From Paenibacillus xylanivorans (GTDB taxonomy: Bacteria; Bacillota; Bacilli; Paenibacillales; Paenibacillaceae), in contig NZ_LITU01000053.1 of NCBI RefSeq assembly GCF_001280595.1, positions 227,779 to 291,778 of the forward strand: 64,000 nucleotides of DNA. Reading direction: 5' to 3'. Below, piece by piece: positions 45,885-53,138 of the stretch (position 1 is the stretch's first letter; the number at the start of each line of letters is the position of its first letter). Position numbers and translations under genes: made by a program. The notes below the pieces were generated by a model. The model saw nothing but the letters and a program-made list of their open reading frames with translations, had not been told where the DNA came from and did no database searches.

Positions 45885-46544
45885 TCAGTCCTTAATTTCT
45901 GATAAATAGTACTCGTATAACTCATCAATAGAAGAACTAGAAAGTAAGTGAGTGGCTGCTTCTATCGATTCTCTCTTCCAATCAAACCAGCGCATTTCTT
46001 TTAATTTCATGATTTCCTCTTCTGAAAAACGCTTCCTAACTTCTTTTGCAGGATTGCCACCAACGATTGTGTAAGGGGCGACATCTTTTGTTACAACTGT
46101 GCCTGCTGCAACAATTGCACCTTCACCAATGGTAACACCCGGCATAATCATTGCATTCATGCCGATCCATGCATCGCTTTCTATAATGGTATCTCCTTTG
46201 GGTGAGAAGGAATGGCTAATTTGATCAGCAAATGGATAAACAGTGATCCACTCCGCGTGATGATTGTTATTTCCCCCCATAAGAATGACGACACCGGCTG
46301 CTATACATACATAATTACCAATAATTAATCGATCTAATTGCCATCCAAATTCCTCAATTGGATTGAATAAGCTCCTCGATTTTTCATCTCCCCATAAATA
46401 TCTCACGCATCCGTCTTCAAAAGAAGAATTGTTATCGTAATAACCAGAGTAATAGGAGTAATCGCCGACTTCGATTAATGGATTGGTTACAATATCGTTT
46501 AAATACTTAATTTCAGACCAGTGATTAAATTGGTTTATATTCAT
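45885..46544 (-). CDS. CatB-like xenobiotic O-acetyltransferase (chloramphenicol/streptogramin type)
   Basis: Acetyl-CoA-dependent left-handed beta-helix enzyme. GDYSYYSGYYDNNSS, RYLWGD, the catalytic-His segment GGNNNHHAEW (His95 or 96), hexapeptide repeats (DTIIESDAWIGMNAMIMPGVTIGEGAIV), and PYTIVGGNPAKEVRKRFSEE match type B chloramphenicol acetyltransferases and Vat enzymes. 219 aa is typical. ATG 46544 is preceded by GAGGAA, which abuts a 12-bp hairpin and a 17-codon leader frame, suggesting antibiotic-inducible translation. Own promoter and terminator. The drug substrate is inferred only. Confidence 0.85.
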   Translation of the reverse strand: MNINQFNHWSEIKYLNDIVTNPLIEVGDYSYYSGYYDNNSSFEDGCVRYLWGDEKSRSLFNPIEEFGWQLDRLIIGNYVCIAAGVVILMGGNNNHHAEWITVYPFADQISHSFSPKGDTIIESDAWIGMNAMIMPGVTIGEGAIVAAGTVVTKDVAPYTIVGGNPAKEVRKRFSEEEIMKLKEMRWFDWKRESIEAATHLLSSSSIDELYEYYLSEIKD

Positions 46545-46550
46545 TTTAAT

Positions 46551-46590
46551 TTCCTCGCTTCTAAGTTATATTTCTGAGTAACTTAGAAGC
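46551..46590 (-). promoter_or_regulatory. Translational attenuator hairpin at the acetyltransferase ribosome-binding site
   Basis: On the minus-strand mRNA, GCTTCTAAGTTA and TAACTTAGAAGC form a perfect 12-bp stem with a ten-base loop. The second arm is followed without a gap by GAGGAA, the Shine-Dalgarno of the acetyltransferase gene. The stop codon of the leader frame (TAA) is inside the first arm. This is the layout of cat/erm attenuators: a ribosome stalled in the leader would open the stem. Confidence 0.75.
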
Positions 46591-46636
46591 GTGATGCGGT
46601 AGCCACATTCTTTAGTTTTTTTAGACGACGGATCAT
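46583..46636 (-). CDS. Leader peptide of the acetyltransferase gene, 17 aa
   Basis: ATG 46636 lies 9 nt after AAGGAAGG and encodes MIRRLKKLKNVATASRF, then TAA. It starts ~30 nt after the predicted transcription start and ends inside the first arm of the attenuator hairpin. It has Arg/Lys-x-Arg/Lys elements (RLK, KLK), known as macrolide arrest motifs, and an Ala-Thr-Ala-Ser stretch of the type at which chloramphenicol stalls ribosomes. A second in-frame ATG lies three codons upstream inside the ribosome-binding site and is unlikely to be used. Confidence 0.7.
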   Translation of the reverse strand: MIRRLKKLKNVATASRF

Positions 46637-46667
46637 CTGAATCATCCTTCCTTAAGATATGAGGGCG

Positions 46668-46696
46668 ATTATAGCAATGACCTCTTTTTTTGTCAA
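46668..46696 (-). promoter_or_regulatory. Promoter of the leader/acetyltransferase unit
   Basis: TTGACA, 17-bp spacer and TATAAT on the minus strand: a perfect consensus vegetative promoter. Predicted start is ~30 nt upstream of the leader ATG. Confidence 0.85.
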
Positions 46697-46788
46697 TCCT
46701 ATTCTCATAAAGAGATGCCAGTAAGTACCCTCGCTCAAAGTGTATATTAATGAAGAAAAAATTCAGGAAGAGAAAATATAGACAGAAC

Positions 46789-46819
46789 ATGTGTCCACCA
46801 TTTAGAAGCATGGACACAT
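46789..46819. repeat. 9-bp perfect inverted repeat in an AT-rich gap
   Basis: ATGTGTCCA / TGGACACAT, 13 bp apart. It lies in the 46697-47013 stretch, which is otherwise very AT-rich and shows no gene. Confidence 0.45.
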
Positions 46820-47013
46820 CACGTTGGAGTAAAACAGGAACGGAAATAAGAATGTAAAGAGAAAGCTAGTAATCGTAGAATAAGTCTTGGCATATTAGTG
46901 TTAAGGCTTTTTATGTGGTCAATAAGAAATAGAATAGTTAATTAAAATATGATCATATCATTGAAATGAGAGTGCGTTTTAATTGTTTTAAATGTTTTTA
47001 CAGTATCTATATG

Positions 47014-47042
47014 TTGATAGTTTCATATAATTGCGTTATAAT
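47014..47042 (+). promoter_or_regulatory. Promoter of the aldehyde dehydrogenase gene
   Basis: TTGATA, 17-bp spacer, TATAAT, 52 bp before the start codon. Confidence 0.7.
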
Positions 47043-47094
47043 TCATTTATATTTTTAGAAATTAAATTTTGAACAATTAATTGGAGATGTTAAT

Positions 47095-48396
47095 ATGGAA
47101 CAAGAGAAGCAACTCGTTGCCGCACAGCGGACATTTTTTTATACAGGTCAGACTAAGTCTATTGAGTACCGTATTCGTGCCCTTCAGCAATTAAGACAGG
47201 GAATTGAGAAGTATCAGCAACGTATTCTTGACGCACTTCGTGCGGATCTAAATAAATCTGAAACAGAGGCTTATGGCTCTGAGATTCGGATCGTGTTGGG
47301 TGAACTGGATTTTGCATTGGAACATTTGGAGGAATGGGCCACACCAAAACCTGTGCCTACAAATTCTGCTATACCTGATGGTACAAGCTTAATTTATCCT
47401 GAACCTTATGGAGTTGCTCTTATTATTGCACCATGGAACTATCCGTTCCAATTAGCTTTCGGCCCTCTAATTGGAGCCATTGCTGCGGGTAACTGTGCCA
47501 TTATTAAGCCGTCTGAATTAACCCCAGCCGTGTCACGTCTGACTTATGATTTGATTCATGAGATGTTTCCTAGTGAGTATCTGGCAGTTATGGAGGGGGA
47601 AGTCGAGACGAGTACTGCATTGTTGAAAGAAAAGTTTGATTATATATTCTTTACAGGCAGTACAGGTGTTGGCCGCATTGTTATGAAGGCAGCTGCTGAG
47701 CATTTGACTCCAGTTACGTTGGAATTAGGTGGTAAGAGTCCGGTCATTGTTCACCAGGATGCGGATTTGAAGCTCGCAGCTCAGCGCATTGTGCGCGGTA
47801 AATTCCTGAATGCTGGGCAAACCTGCGTCGCTCCGGACTACTTGCTTATACACGAGGACGTACATGACAAATTCTTGGAATTAATCGGTGCAGAAATTCA
47901 GGATAAATTTGGAGACGATGTGATGAAAAATGCTGATTTTCCGCACGTTGTCAACGCACGTAACTTTGATCGTTTATCGGTTTTGCTCCAAGATGGCAAA
48001 GCAATGATCGGTGGACGTTCTGAACGTGATCAGTTGCTCATTGAACCAACAGTACTGGGGGAAGTGGATTGGAAATCTCCTGTGATGCAAGAAGAGATCT
48101 TTGGTCCAATCCTTCCTGTATTTAAGTATGCCGACCTCAATCCCATGCTAGATGAGATTGTTCGCCGTCCAAAACCACTGGCATTATATCTCTTCACTCA
48201 GGATGAGGATCTGCAGAATCAGGTTCTGAATCAAGTATCTTTTGGTGGTGGTTGTATTAATGACACATTGTCTCATATGACATCACATTATCTCCCGTTT
48301 GGCGGCGTCGGAGAAAGTGGAATGGGTTCCTACCATGGCCAACAGAGTTTTGATGTGTTTTCTCATCATAAGAGCATTCTTAAACGCAGCGAATAG
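47095..48396 (+). CDS. Aldehyde dehydrogenase (YwdH-like), 433 aa
   Basis: NAD(P)-dependent oxidation of (fatty) aldehydes. NAD fold with IIAPWNYPFQLAFGPL and FFTGSTGVGRIVMKAA; catalytic Glu210 (LELGGKSP) and Cys244 (AGQTCVAPDY); C-terminal LPFGGVGESGMGSYHG. This is the short class-3-like group (~450 aa) with a C-terminal fatty-aldehyde-type end. ATG follows TTGGAG. Monocistronic, with its own promoter and terminator. Confidence 0.93.
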   Translation: MEQEKQLVAAQRTFFYTGQTKSIEYRIRALQQLRQGIEKYQQRILDALRADLNKSETEAYGSEIRIVLGELDFALEHLEEWATPKPVPTNSAIPDGTSLIYPEPYGVALIIAPWNYPFQLAFGPLIGAIAAGNCAIIKPSELTPAVSRLTYDLIHEMFPSEYLAVMEGEVETSTALLKEKFDYIFFTGSTGVGRIVMKAAAEHLTPVTLELGGKSPVIVHQDADLKLAAQRIVRGKFLNAGQTCVAPDYLLIHEDVHDKFLELIGAEIQDKFGDDVMKNADFPHVVNARNFDRLSVLLQDGKAMIGGRSERDQLLIEPTVLGEVDWKSPVMQEEIFGPILPVFKYADLNPMLDEIVRRPKPLALYLFTQDEDLQNQVLNQVSFGGGCINDTLSHMTSHYLPFGGVGESGMGSYHGQQSFDVFSHHKSILKRSE

Positions 48397-48429
48397 TCGA
48401 TTAACGTAGAACAATATAAGTAGTATGAG

Positions 48430-48468
48430 AAAAAAGAGGTTGTCCCGTTCAACGGGACAACCTCTTTA
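48430..48468. terminator. Bidirectional terminator between aldehyde dehydrogenase and lexA
   Basis: AAAGAGGTTGTCCCGTT / AACGGGACAACCTCTTT, perfect 17-bp arms with a one-base loop centre; A-run before and T after. Confidence 0.9.
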
Positions 48469-48508
48469 AGTATCTTATTGTGAAACATCTGTACAACTTC
48501 AATACATA

Positions 48509-49135
48509 TTAGTGAATATCACGGAAAAGGCCAATGACTTTGCCCAGGATGCTAACGTGTTTCAAACGCAACGGTTCAAAAGTCGAATTTTCCGGTTGAA
48601 GACGAATATGATCTTTCTCTTTGTAGAACGTTTTTACCGTTGCTTCATCGTCTTCAGTCATGGCTACTACGATATCGCCGTTATCTGCAGTTTGCTGCTG
48701 ACGTACGATAACATAGTCTCCGTTAACAATGCCTGCTTCAACCATACTGTCTCCCACGACCGAAAGCATAAATACTTTCTGTTCGCCTACATAATGCGTA
48801 GGAAGAGGGAAGTAATCTTCGATATTTTCTGTTGCTGTGATCGGAACCCCTGCAGTAACTTTACCCACGACAGGAATGCGAGCGACGCTGTGAGCAAACT
48901 GATGTGAATGCTCTGACTCTTCCTGGCTGAGAAGTTCAATGGCTCTTGGTTTGGTTGGGTCACGTCTAATTAGACCTTTCTTCTCCAAACGATCCAGATG
49001 TCCATGTACTGTAGAGCTGGAAGCCAATCCAACAGCTTCACCAATTTCGCGTACGGAAGGAGGATACCCCTTCAACCGGACTTCATTGCGTATAAACTCC
49101 AGAATAGCCTGTTGCCTGCTGGATATCTTCGACAT
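48509..49135 (-). CDS. lexA: SOS repressor LexA
   Basis: N-terminal winged HTH ([37 protein letters not shown]) and C-terminal autoprotease: cleavage site Ala95-Gly96 (GKVTAGVPI), nucleophile Ser130 (VGDSM) and Lys168 (EATVKTF). 208 aa. ATG follows GGGGTTG. Divergent from yneA, the usual SOS arrangement in Bacilli; its promoter contains a LexA box. Confidence 0.97.
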   Translation of the reverse strand: MSKISSRQQAILEFIRNEVRLKGYPPSVREIGEAVGLASSSTVHGHLDRLEKKGLIRRDPTKPRAIELLSQEESEHSHQFAHSVARIPVVGKVTAGVPITATENIEDYFPLPTHYVGEQKVFMLSVVGDSMVEAGIVNGDYVIVRQQQTADNGDIVVAMTEDDEATVKTFYKEKDHIRLQPENSTFEPLRLKHVSILGKVIGLFRDIH

Positions 49136-49171
49136 ACCGTATCAACCCCATTTTAGTAACGTTTGGGAAAA

Positions 49172-49200
49172 TTATAACATAGAACCTCCGTTCGTACAAA
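49172..49200 (-). promoter_or_regulatory. lexA promoter with LexA box in the spacer
   Basis: On the minus strand TTGTAC, 17 bp, TATAAT. The LexA/DinR site CGAACGGAGGTTCT (49182-49195; consensus CGAAC-N4-GTTCG, one mismatch) fills the spacer, so lexA represses itself. A poorer second site (ACAACATAAGTTCT, 49197-49210) is next to it. Confidence 0.8.
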
Positions 49201-49274
49201 CATAAGTTCTAAAAAAAAATGCCATAAAATCAATGTTTTTTTTCGAATTTGTATGAAAATTTTCTTTGAGTTTA

Positions 49275-49312
49275 TGCAAATACTGCAAATGATGCAAATG
49301 ATGCAAATGATG
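49275..49312. repeat. 9-bp tandem repeat in the lexA-yneA intergenic region
   Basis: TGCAAATAC then three exact copies of TGCAAATGA, then TG. It lies midway between the lexA and yneA promoters, in a very AT-rich segment. Confidence 0.85.
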
Positions 49313-49363
49313 TTCCCATACTATAGAAGAAAGATAGTAGTGTAGGGTCCGACCAAAAAAAAG

Positions 49364-49377
49364 CGAACAATTGTTCT
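49364..49377 (+). promoter_or_regulatory. LexA box upstream of the yneA promoter
   Basis: CGAACAATTGTTCT, one mismatch to CGAAC-N4-GTTCG; 11 bp before the yneA -35. Confidence 0.8.
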
Positions 49378-49387
49378 AAAAAAGTTG

Positions 49388-49416
49388 TTGTGCAAAACAA
49401 GTGTTCGTGTTATATT
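49388..49416 (+). promoter_or_regulatory. yneA promoter with LexA-like box in the spacer
   Basis: TTGTGC, 17-bp spacer, TATATT. The spacer starts with AAAACAAGTGTTCG, a LexA half-site (GTTCG) with a degenerate partner. Confidence 0.65.
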
Positions 49417-49430
49417 GATTTCAACGGATA

Positions 49431-49444
49431 GGAACAAACGTTTG
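49431..49444 (+). promoter_or_regulatory. LexA-like box overlapping the yneA ribosome-binding site
   Basis: GGAACAAACGTTTG resembles CGAAC-N4-GTTYG and runs into TTGGAGG. Confidence 0.6.
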
Positions 49445-49458
49445 GAGGTCGATATTTA

Positions 49459-49836
49459 ATGAGATATTCTACTTATCAAAGCATTTACGAACCGGTTCAT
49501 TCAGAAGTGGTTGAAACTAACATAAGGAATTTCAAGAAGGTTTTTGCGAAAAGGAATGTCCCAACTTGGGTGTTAAAATTAATAATCGTATTCTTAATTA
49601 TATTGGTTGGATGCAGTACGGTGCTAACTGTATTTGCCGGCAATGAGAACGATGTTTTGCCTGGAGGTAAGATGGCAGTTTCACAAGGAGATACGCTTTG
49701 GAGTATATCATTGGATCATAAACCGGAAGTGATGGATACACGTGTATATATAGAAGCAATTAAGAAAGTGAATCAACTTCAGTCAACTTCAATAAAGGTG
49801 GGGCAAGTCTTAATACTGCCACAATTCATAGAATAA
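49459..49836 (+). CDS. yneA: SOS cell-division suppressor YneA, LysM protein
   Basis: SOS-induced inhibitor that delays division after DNA damage. A ~35-residue cytoplasmic part, one transmembrane helix (~37-60), and an extracytoplasmic LysM domain (72-122: MAVSQGDTLWSISLDH to IKVGQVLILPQF). 125 aa. ATG follows TTGGAGG. LexA boxes upstream and divergence from lexA support the assignment. Confidence 0.92.
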   Translation: MRYSTYQSIYEPVHSEVVETNIRNFKKVFAKRNVPTWVLKLIIVFLIILVGCSTVLTVFAGNENDVLPGGKMAVSQGDTLWSISLDHKPEVMDTRVYIEAIKKVNQLQSTSIKVGQVLILPQFIE

Positions 49837-49931
49837 ACTGCATATCTTCACGCGCTAATGCGTGTCAGCTTGACAAGCTGCCTTTATCATGTCAAAGTTA
49901 ATATGACTTTGTATTTTTGGAGGGGACAAGC

Positions 49932-50141
49932 TTGGATATAGATAGTCTGGTAGCACGTATTAATGAATTGGCCCGTAAGCAAAAATCCACTGGATTGACA
50001 GAGGAAGAGCTCGCTGAACGTGCCAAGCTTAGAGAGATCTATTTGAATAACATTCGAAGCAATTTCAGACAGCAGCTGGATACGATTGAAATTGTAGATG
50101 ATGAGAATGATCAAGGCCACCAAGGCAAACTCAAACATTAA
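49932..50141 (+). CDS. YnzC-like DUF896 protein, 69 aa
   Basis: DUF896: IDSLVARINELARKQKSTGLTEEELAERAKLREIYLNNIRSNFRQQLD is the family pattern, a two-helix protein. TTG start at 49932 is 6 nt after GGAGGGG; the longer frame from ATG would run through the ribosome-binding site. In Bacillus ynzC is in the yneA operon and expressed in the SOS response. The 95 bp after yneA contains a small CAGCTTG/AAGCTG hairpin. Confidence 0.9.
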   Translation: MDIDSLVARINELARKQKSTGLTEEELAERAKLREIYLNNIRSNFRQQLDTIEIVDDENDQGHQGKLKH

Positions 50142-50142
50142 G

Positions 50143-50177
50143 GAAACCTAATGATATCATTATGATATTTAGGTTTC
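50143..50177 (+). terminator. Terminator-like hairpin after ynzC
   Basis: GAAACCTAA / TTAGGTTTC with inner ATATC/GATAT pairing; the following tract (TTCCTGTTATTT) is only moderately T-rich. Confidence 0.55.
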
Positions 50178-50267
50178 TTCCTGTTATTTAGAGGTTGCAA
50201 ACTATAGGGGGAAATGTTGGTTTGCAGTTATGTAAGCCGATACAAAGAACATCTAAGGGGGATTCAC

Positions 50268-50780
50268 ATGTCGCGTTCGTTCGAGAGAACGGTTCGGAAA
50301 AATTCTAAGCAGTTGAATCAGCAACGTAAAAAAAGCGGTCAGCCGGTTTCCGGTACACCAGGTGAGGACGTATTCAAAGGACGCAGCCTTCTGTTTCCTA
50401 TTTTTCTGATCGGACTAGCATTCCTGTACCTCTTTATGAGCACGTTCCTTGTCAAAGCTCCGATGACCACCTGGGACTGGGTAACCATGTTGCTGTATGT
50501 ATTTTTGGCAGGCATCTTCATGCTCCGTCGTCCTTATGTCAAAATAGGAACTAATCGGATTTTGACGACAAAAGGAAACCGAGAGCGTTCAATTGGAGTT
50601 GACGATATCGTGAAATTCAGAATTGAGCCAGGCACAGTTGTGATTGAGCATAATGCACGAGGTAAGAGATGGGTATTTACCAAACTGCTCAATCGTTATG
50701 ATACCGATGCAATTACTGAACGTCTTTTGAAATTCGCCAAAGCACATCAGATCACCGTGGAAACATACGAGAAAAAGTAA
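50268..50780 (+). CDS. Two-helix membrane protein with a PH-like C-terminal domain, 170 aa
   Basis: Not recognised with confidence. Basic N-terminal ~38 residues (MSRSFERTVRKNSKQLNQQR), two transmembrane helices (~40-62 and 68-86), then a ~80-residue soluble part (TNRILTTKGNRERSIGVDDI to VFTKLLNRYDTDAITERLLKFA) that reads like a small bPH/YcxB-like domain. ATG 50268 follows AAGGGGGA. The next gene, a HAD hydrolase, starts 20 bp later, probably the same transcript. Confidence 0.7.
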   Translation: MSRSFERTVRKNSKQLNQQRKKSGQPVSGTPGEDVFKGRSLLFPIFLIGLAFLYLFMSTFLVKAPMTTWDWVTMLLYVFLAGIFMLRRPYVKIGTNRILTTKGNRERSIGVDDIVKFRIEPGTVVIEHNARGKRWVFTKLLNRYDTDAITERLLKFAKAHQITVETYEKK

Positions 50781-50799
50781 TTATTGCATAAAGGGGAAG

Positions 50800-51615
50800 A
50801 TGACCGAAATGGCGTTAAAAGCGATTTTGTTCGACCTGGATGATACTTTGCTGTGGGATGAGCGCAGTGTTCGAGAGGCCTTTCATGAGACTTGTCTGAT
50901 CGCAGCTCAAGAGACTGGTGTTAAACCTGAAGACCTTGAAGAAGCTGTTCGTAATGAGGCACGTAATCTGTATGAGTCTTATGAAACTTTTTCGTTTACC
51001 AAAATGATTGGGATCAACCCGTTTGAAGGCCTTTGGGCTAACTTCACGGGTGGAGATCAGCCGGAATTTCGCCAGTTGGAGCAGCTTGCACCTGCATATC
51101 GTAAAGAGTCATGGCGTCGTGGCTTGTTAAAGCTTGGTGTTGATCGTGAAGATCTGGCGGAACGACTTGCCTCACAATTTGGGGCAGAACGGAGATCAAG
51201 ACCCCATGTCTATGAAGAAACGCTGGAAACGTTGAGTCACCTACAAGGGAAGTTCAAGTTATTGCTTTTAACAAACGGCTGTCCTGCTTTACAACAAGAG
51301 AAACTTAATGGCGTTCCTGAACTAGCTCCTTTTTTTGACGAAATTATCATCTCTGGTACGTTCGGTAAAGGAAAACCTGATCCTTCGATCTTCGAGCACG
51401 CATTGAGTAAGCTGGGAGTGAAACCTGAGGAGAGCGTGATGGTTGGAGATAAGCTGACGACTGACATTCGTGGAGCGTTGTCAGCTGGCATTAAGTCTGT
51501 TTGGATCAACCGTGAGAATAAAGTGAATAACGAATCGTATGTGCCTGACCATCAAATCAAGCATTTATCCGAATTGGAAAGTATTATTGCTGAATTCTCC
51601 ATTAGTGCATCCTAA
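50800..51615 (+). CDS. HAD-family hydrolase, 271 aa
   Basis: Subfamily IA phosphatase: motif I ILFDLDDTLLWDE (nucleophile Asp), motif II LLLTNGCP, and motif III/IV GKGKPDPSIFEHALSKLG and VGDKLTTDIRGA. A helical cap lies between residues ~20 and 115. Two possible ATGs (50800 and 50809); both have non-ideal spacing to GGGG. Substrate unknown. Closed by a terminator at 51640. Confidence 0.9.
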   Translation: MTEMALKAILFDLDDTLLWDERSVREAFHETCLIAAQETGVKPEDLEEAVRNEARNLYESYETFSFTKMIGINPFEGLWANFTGGDQPEFRQLEQLAPAYRKESWRRGLLKLGVDREDLAERLASQFGAERRSRPHVYEETLETLSHLQGKFKLLLLTNGCPALQQEKLNGVPELAPFFDEIIISGTFGKGKPDPSIFEHALSKLGVKPEESVMVGDKLTTDIRGALSAGIKSVWINRENKVNNESYVPDHQIKHLSELESIIAEFSISAS

Positions 51616-51639
51616 TTTGTATTTTTTGTGTTGTGTCCA

Positions 51640-51698
51640 AACATTGTTAGGTTCTATGAGATGTTTTTCATCCATGAAACCTAACAATGTTTTTTTGT
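51640..51698 (+). terminator. Terminator after the HAD gene
   Basis: AACATTGTTAGGTT / AACCTAACAATGTT (14 bp) followed by TTTTTTGTTTT. Confidence 0.9.
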
Positions 51699-51794
51699 TT
51701 TGGGAAAGCTTGAACTATACCGTAATAACGTAATATAAAATTTTTTCCTAAAAGTTATTGAAATTATAGAACTGCTGATTTAGAATATAACTAA

Positions 51795-51815
51795 CATACT
51801 AGTATGACTAGTATG
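51795..51815. promoter_or_regulatory. Palindromic candidate operator upstream of the sugar transporter
   Basis: CATACTAGTATG is a perfect 12-bp palindrome followed directly by ACTAGTATG, a repeat of its right part. A GntR-family regulator ends this operon; palindromes of this size are typical for that family. Inference. Confidence 0.45.
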
Positions 51816-51894
51816 CGAATGAATGTAGCGAATATCTGTTGACTTACTCGAATGAAGTGAAAGCGGGAGTTATTCGCTATTATTTTCATATCCT

Positions 51895-51911
51895 TTGTAA
51901 GCGCTTTACAT
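51895..51911 (+). promoter_or_regulatory. Catabolite-responsive element (cre)
   Basis: TTGTAAGCGCTTTACAT matches the CcpA consensus WTGNAANCGNWWNCAW without a mismatch. It is ~250 bp before the first permease gene. Confidence 0.8.
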
Positions 51912-52014
51912 AATTGAAGGAAACCATTTAATTCTGGAAATACAACATGAAGTGGTTAGTCAGAAAATGACGGTAAGCATCTTAACCGACACGTACCTCT
52001 AGTGATTTCTAAAA

Positions 52015-52030
52015 TTGATATCGCTTACAT
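52015..52030 (+). promoter_or_regulatory. Second cre-like site
   Basis: TTGATATCGCTTACAT fits the cre consensus with one mismatch. Another partial match (CGAAAACGCTTTTA) is near 52117. The remainder of 51699-52163 shows no gene. Confidence 0.6.
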
Positions 52031-52163
52031 AATCTGTTTTGTTTATTCTGCAGGTGGGGGTGAAGATCATCTGATTACTTGTCTTCTACAAAAAGAAAAG
52101 ATGATGAGAATTGATCGAAAACGCTTTTATTTTATCAAGCTAAGGATCGGAGTGAAATAACAT

Positions 52164-53126
52164 ATGGAGTCAGAAACCGCTAAAACCACGCTAACGATGA
52201 CATCTTTACGTAAAGAAAGTAGGTTAAGAACGGCTGCAGCTCTACTTCGCAAAGATTGGCAACTATACTCACTGTTAATTCTTCCAATTATCTATCTTAT
52301 TATTTTTAAATACGGGCCAATGCTCGGTAATGTCATCGCCTTTAGACGATTTGTACCGGGAGGCAGTATTTTTGGGGAGACTTGGGTTGGATTCAGGTAT
52401 TTTCAGATGTTTATCCAAGACCCAACCTTTTGGAAAGTATTTGGAAACACACTTATGCTCGGTGGACTTGCGTTACTGTTCACCTTCCCAGTTCCGATCA
52501 TCTTTGCATTGCTGCTGAATGAGGTGAAAAGCAAACGTTTTAAAAAGTTTGTGCAGACCGCATCTTATCTTCCACACTTCTTGTCCATCGTCATCGTTGC
52601 CGGAATGATACTGCAATTAACGGCAGTTAATGGCTCCATTAACGGAATGGTTTCATTTTTTACCGGAGACAGCATTCCTTTCATGCAGCGAGCGGAATGG
52701 TTCAGAACAATCTATATCACTTCTGAGGTTTGGCAAGGTATGGGGTGGGGAGCCATTCTATATTTGGCTGCATTGACAACAATTGATGATTCTTTGTATG
52801 AGGCTGCCCGGATCGATGGTGCAAACCGTTGGAAGCAAACCCTGCATATAACCATACCGGGCATTTTGCCAACGATTGTTACATTGCTAATTTTGAATAT
52901 GGGTAATTTCCTTGCGGTTGGATTTGAGAAAATCTTGCTCCTTTACAATCCGCTGATCTACGAGACATCTGACGTGATTTCTACTTATCTGTACCGGGTA
53001 GGTTTGCAGTCGAGCAACTTCAGCTATGCTACCGCCATTGGTTTGTTTGAATCCATTATTGGACTGATCCTGGTATTCTCGGTTAATGCAATTTCACGCA
53101 GATTGACACAACGAAGCTTGTGGTAA
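52164..53126 (+). CDS. LplB-type carbohydrate ABC permease, 320 aa
   Basis: First membrane subunit of a sugar importer. About six helices. LILPIIYLIIFKYGPMLGNVIAFRRF near the N-terminus and the EAA loop SLYEAARIDGANRWKQTLHITIPGILPT are diagnostic for the LplB group common in Paenibacillus. ATG follows GGAGTG with a long gap. Operon with the YtcP-type permease and the lipoprotein. No ATPase gene is in the cluster, so a shared MsmX-like ATPase is expected. Regulated by cre sites upstream. Confidence 0.92.
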   Translation: MESETAKTTLTMTSLRKESRLRTAAALLRKDWQLYSLLILPIIYLIIFKYGPMLGNVIAFRRFVPGGSIFGETWVGFRYFQMFIQDPTFWKVFGNTLMLGGLALLFTFPVPIIFALLLNEVKSKRFKKFVQTASYLPHFLSIVIVAGMILQLTAVNGSINGMVSFFTGDSIPFMQRAEWFRTIYITSEVWQGMGWGAILYLAALTTIDDSLYEAARIDGANRWKQTLHITIPGILPTIVTLLILNMGNFLAVGFEKILLLYNPLIYETSDVISTYLYRVGLQSSNFSYATAIGLFESIIGLILVFSVNAISRRLTQRSLW

Positions 53127-53138
53127 AGGAGGAGCAAT

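Noticed and set aside
46566..46817. 83-codon minus-strand frame upstream of the acetyltransferase
   Set aside because: It overlaps the promoter and the better-supported leader peptide in another frame, has no ribosome-binding site and no family resemblance.
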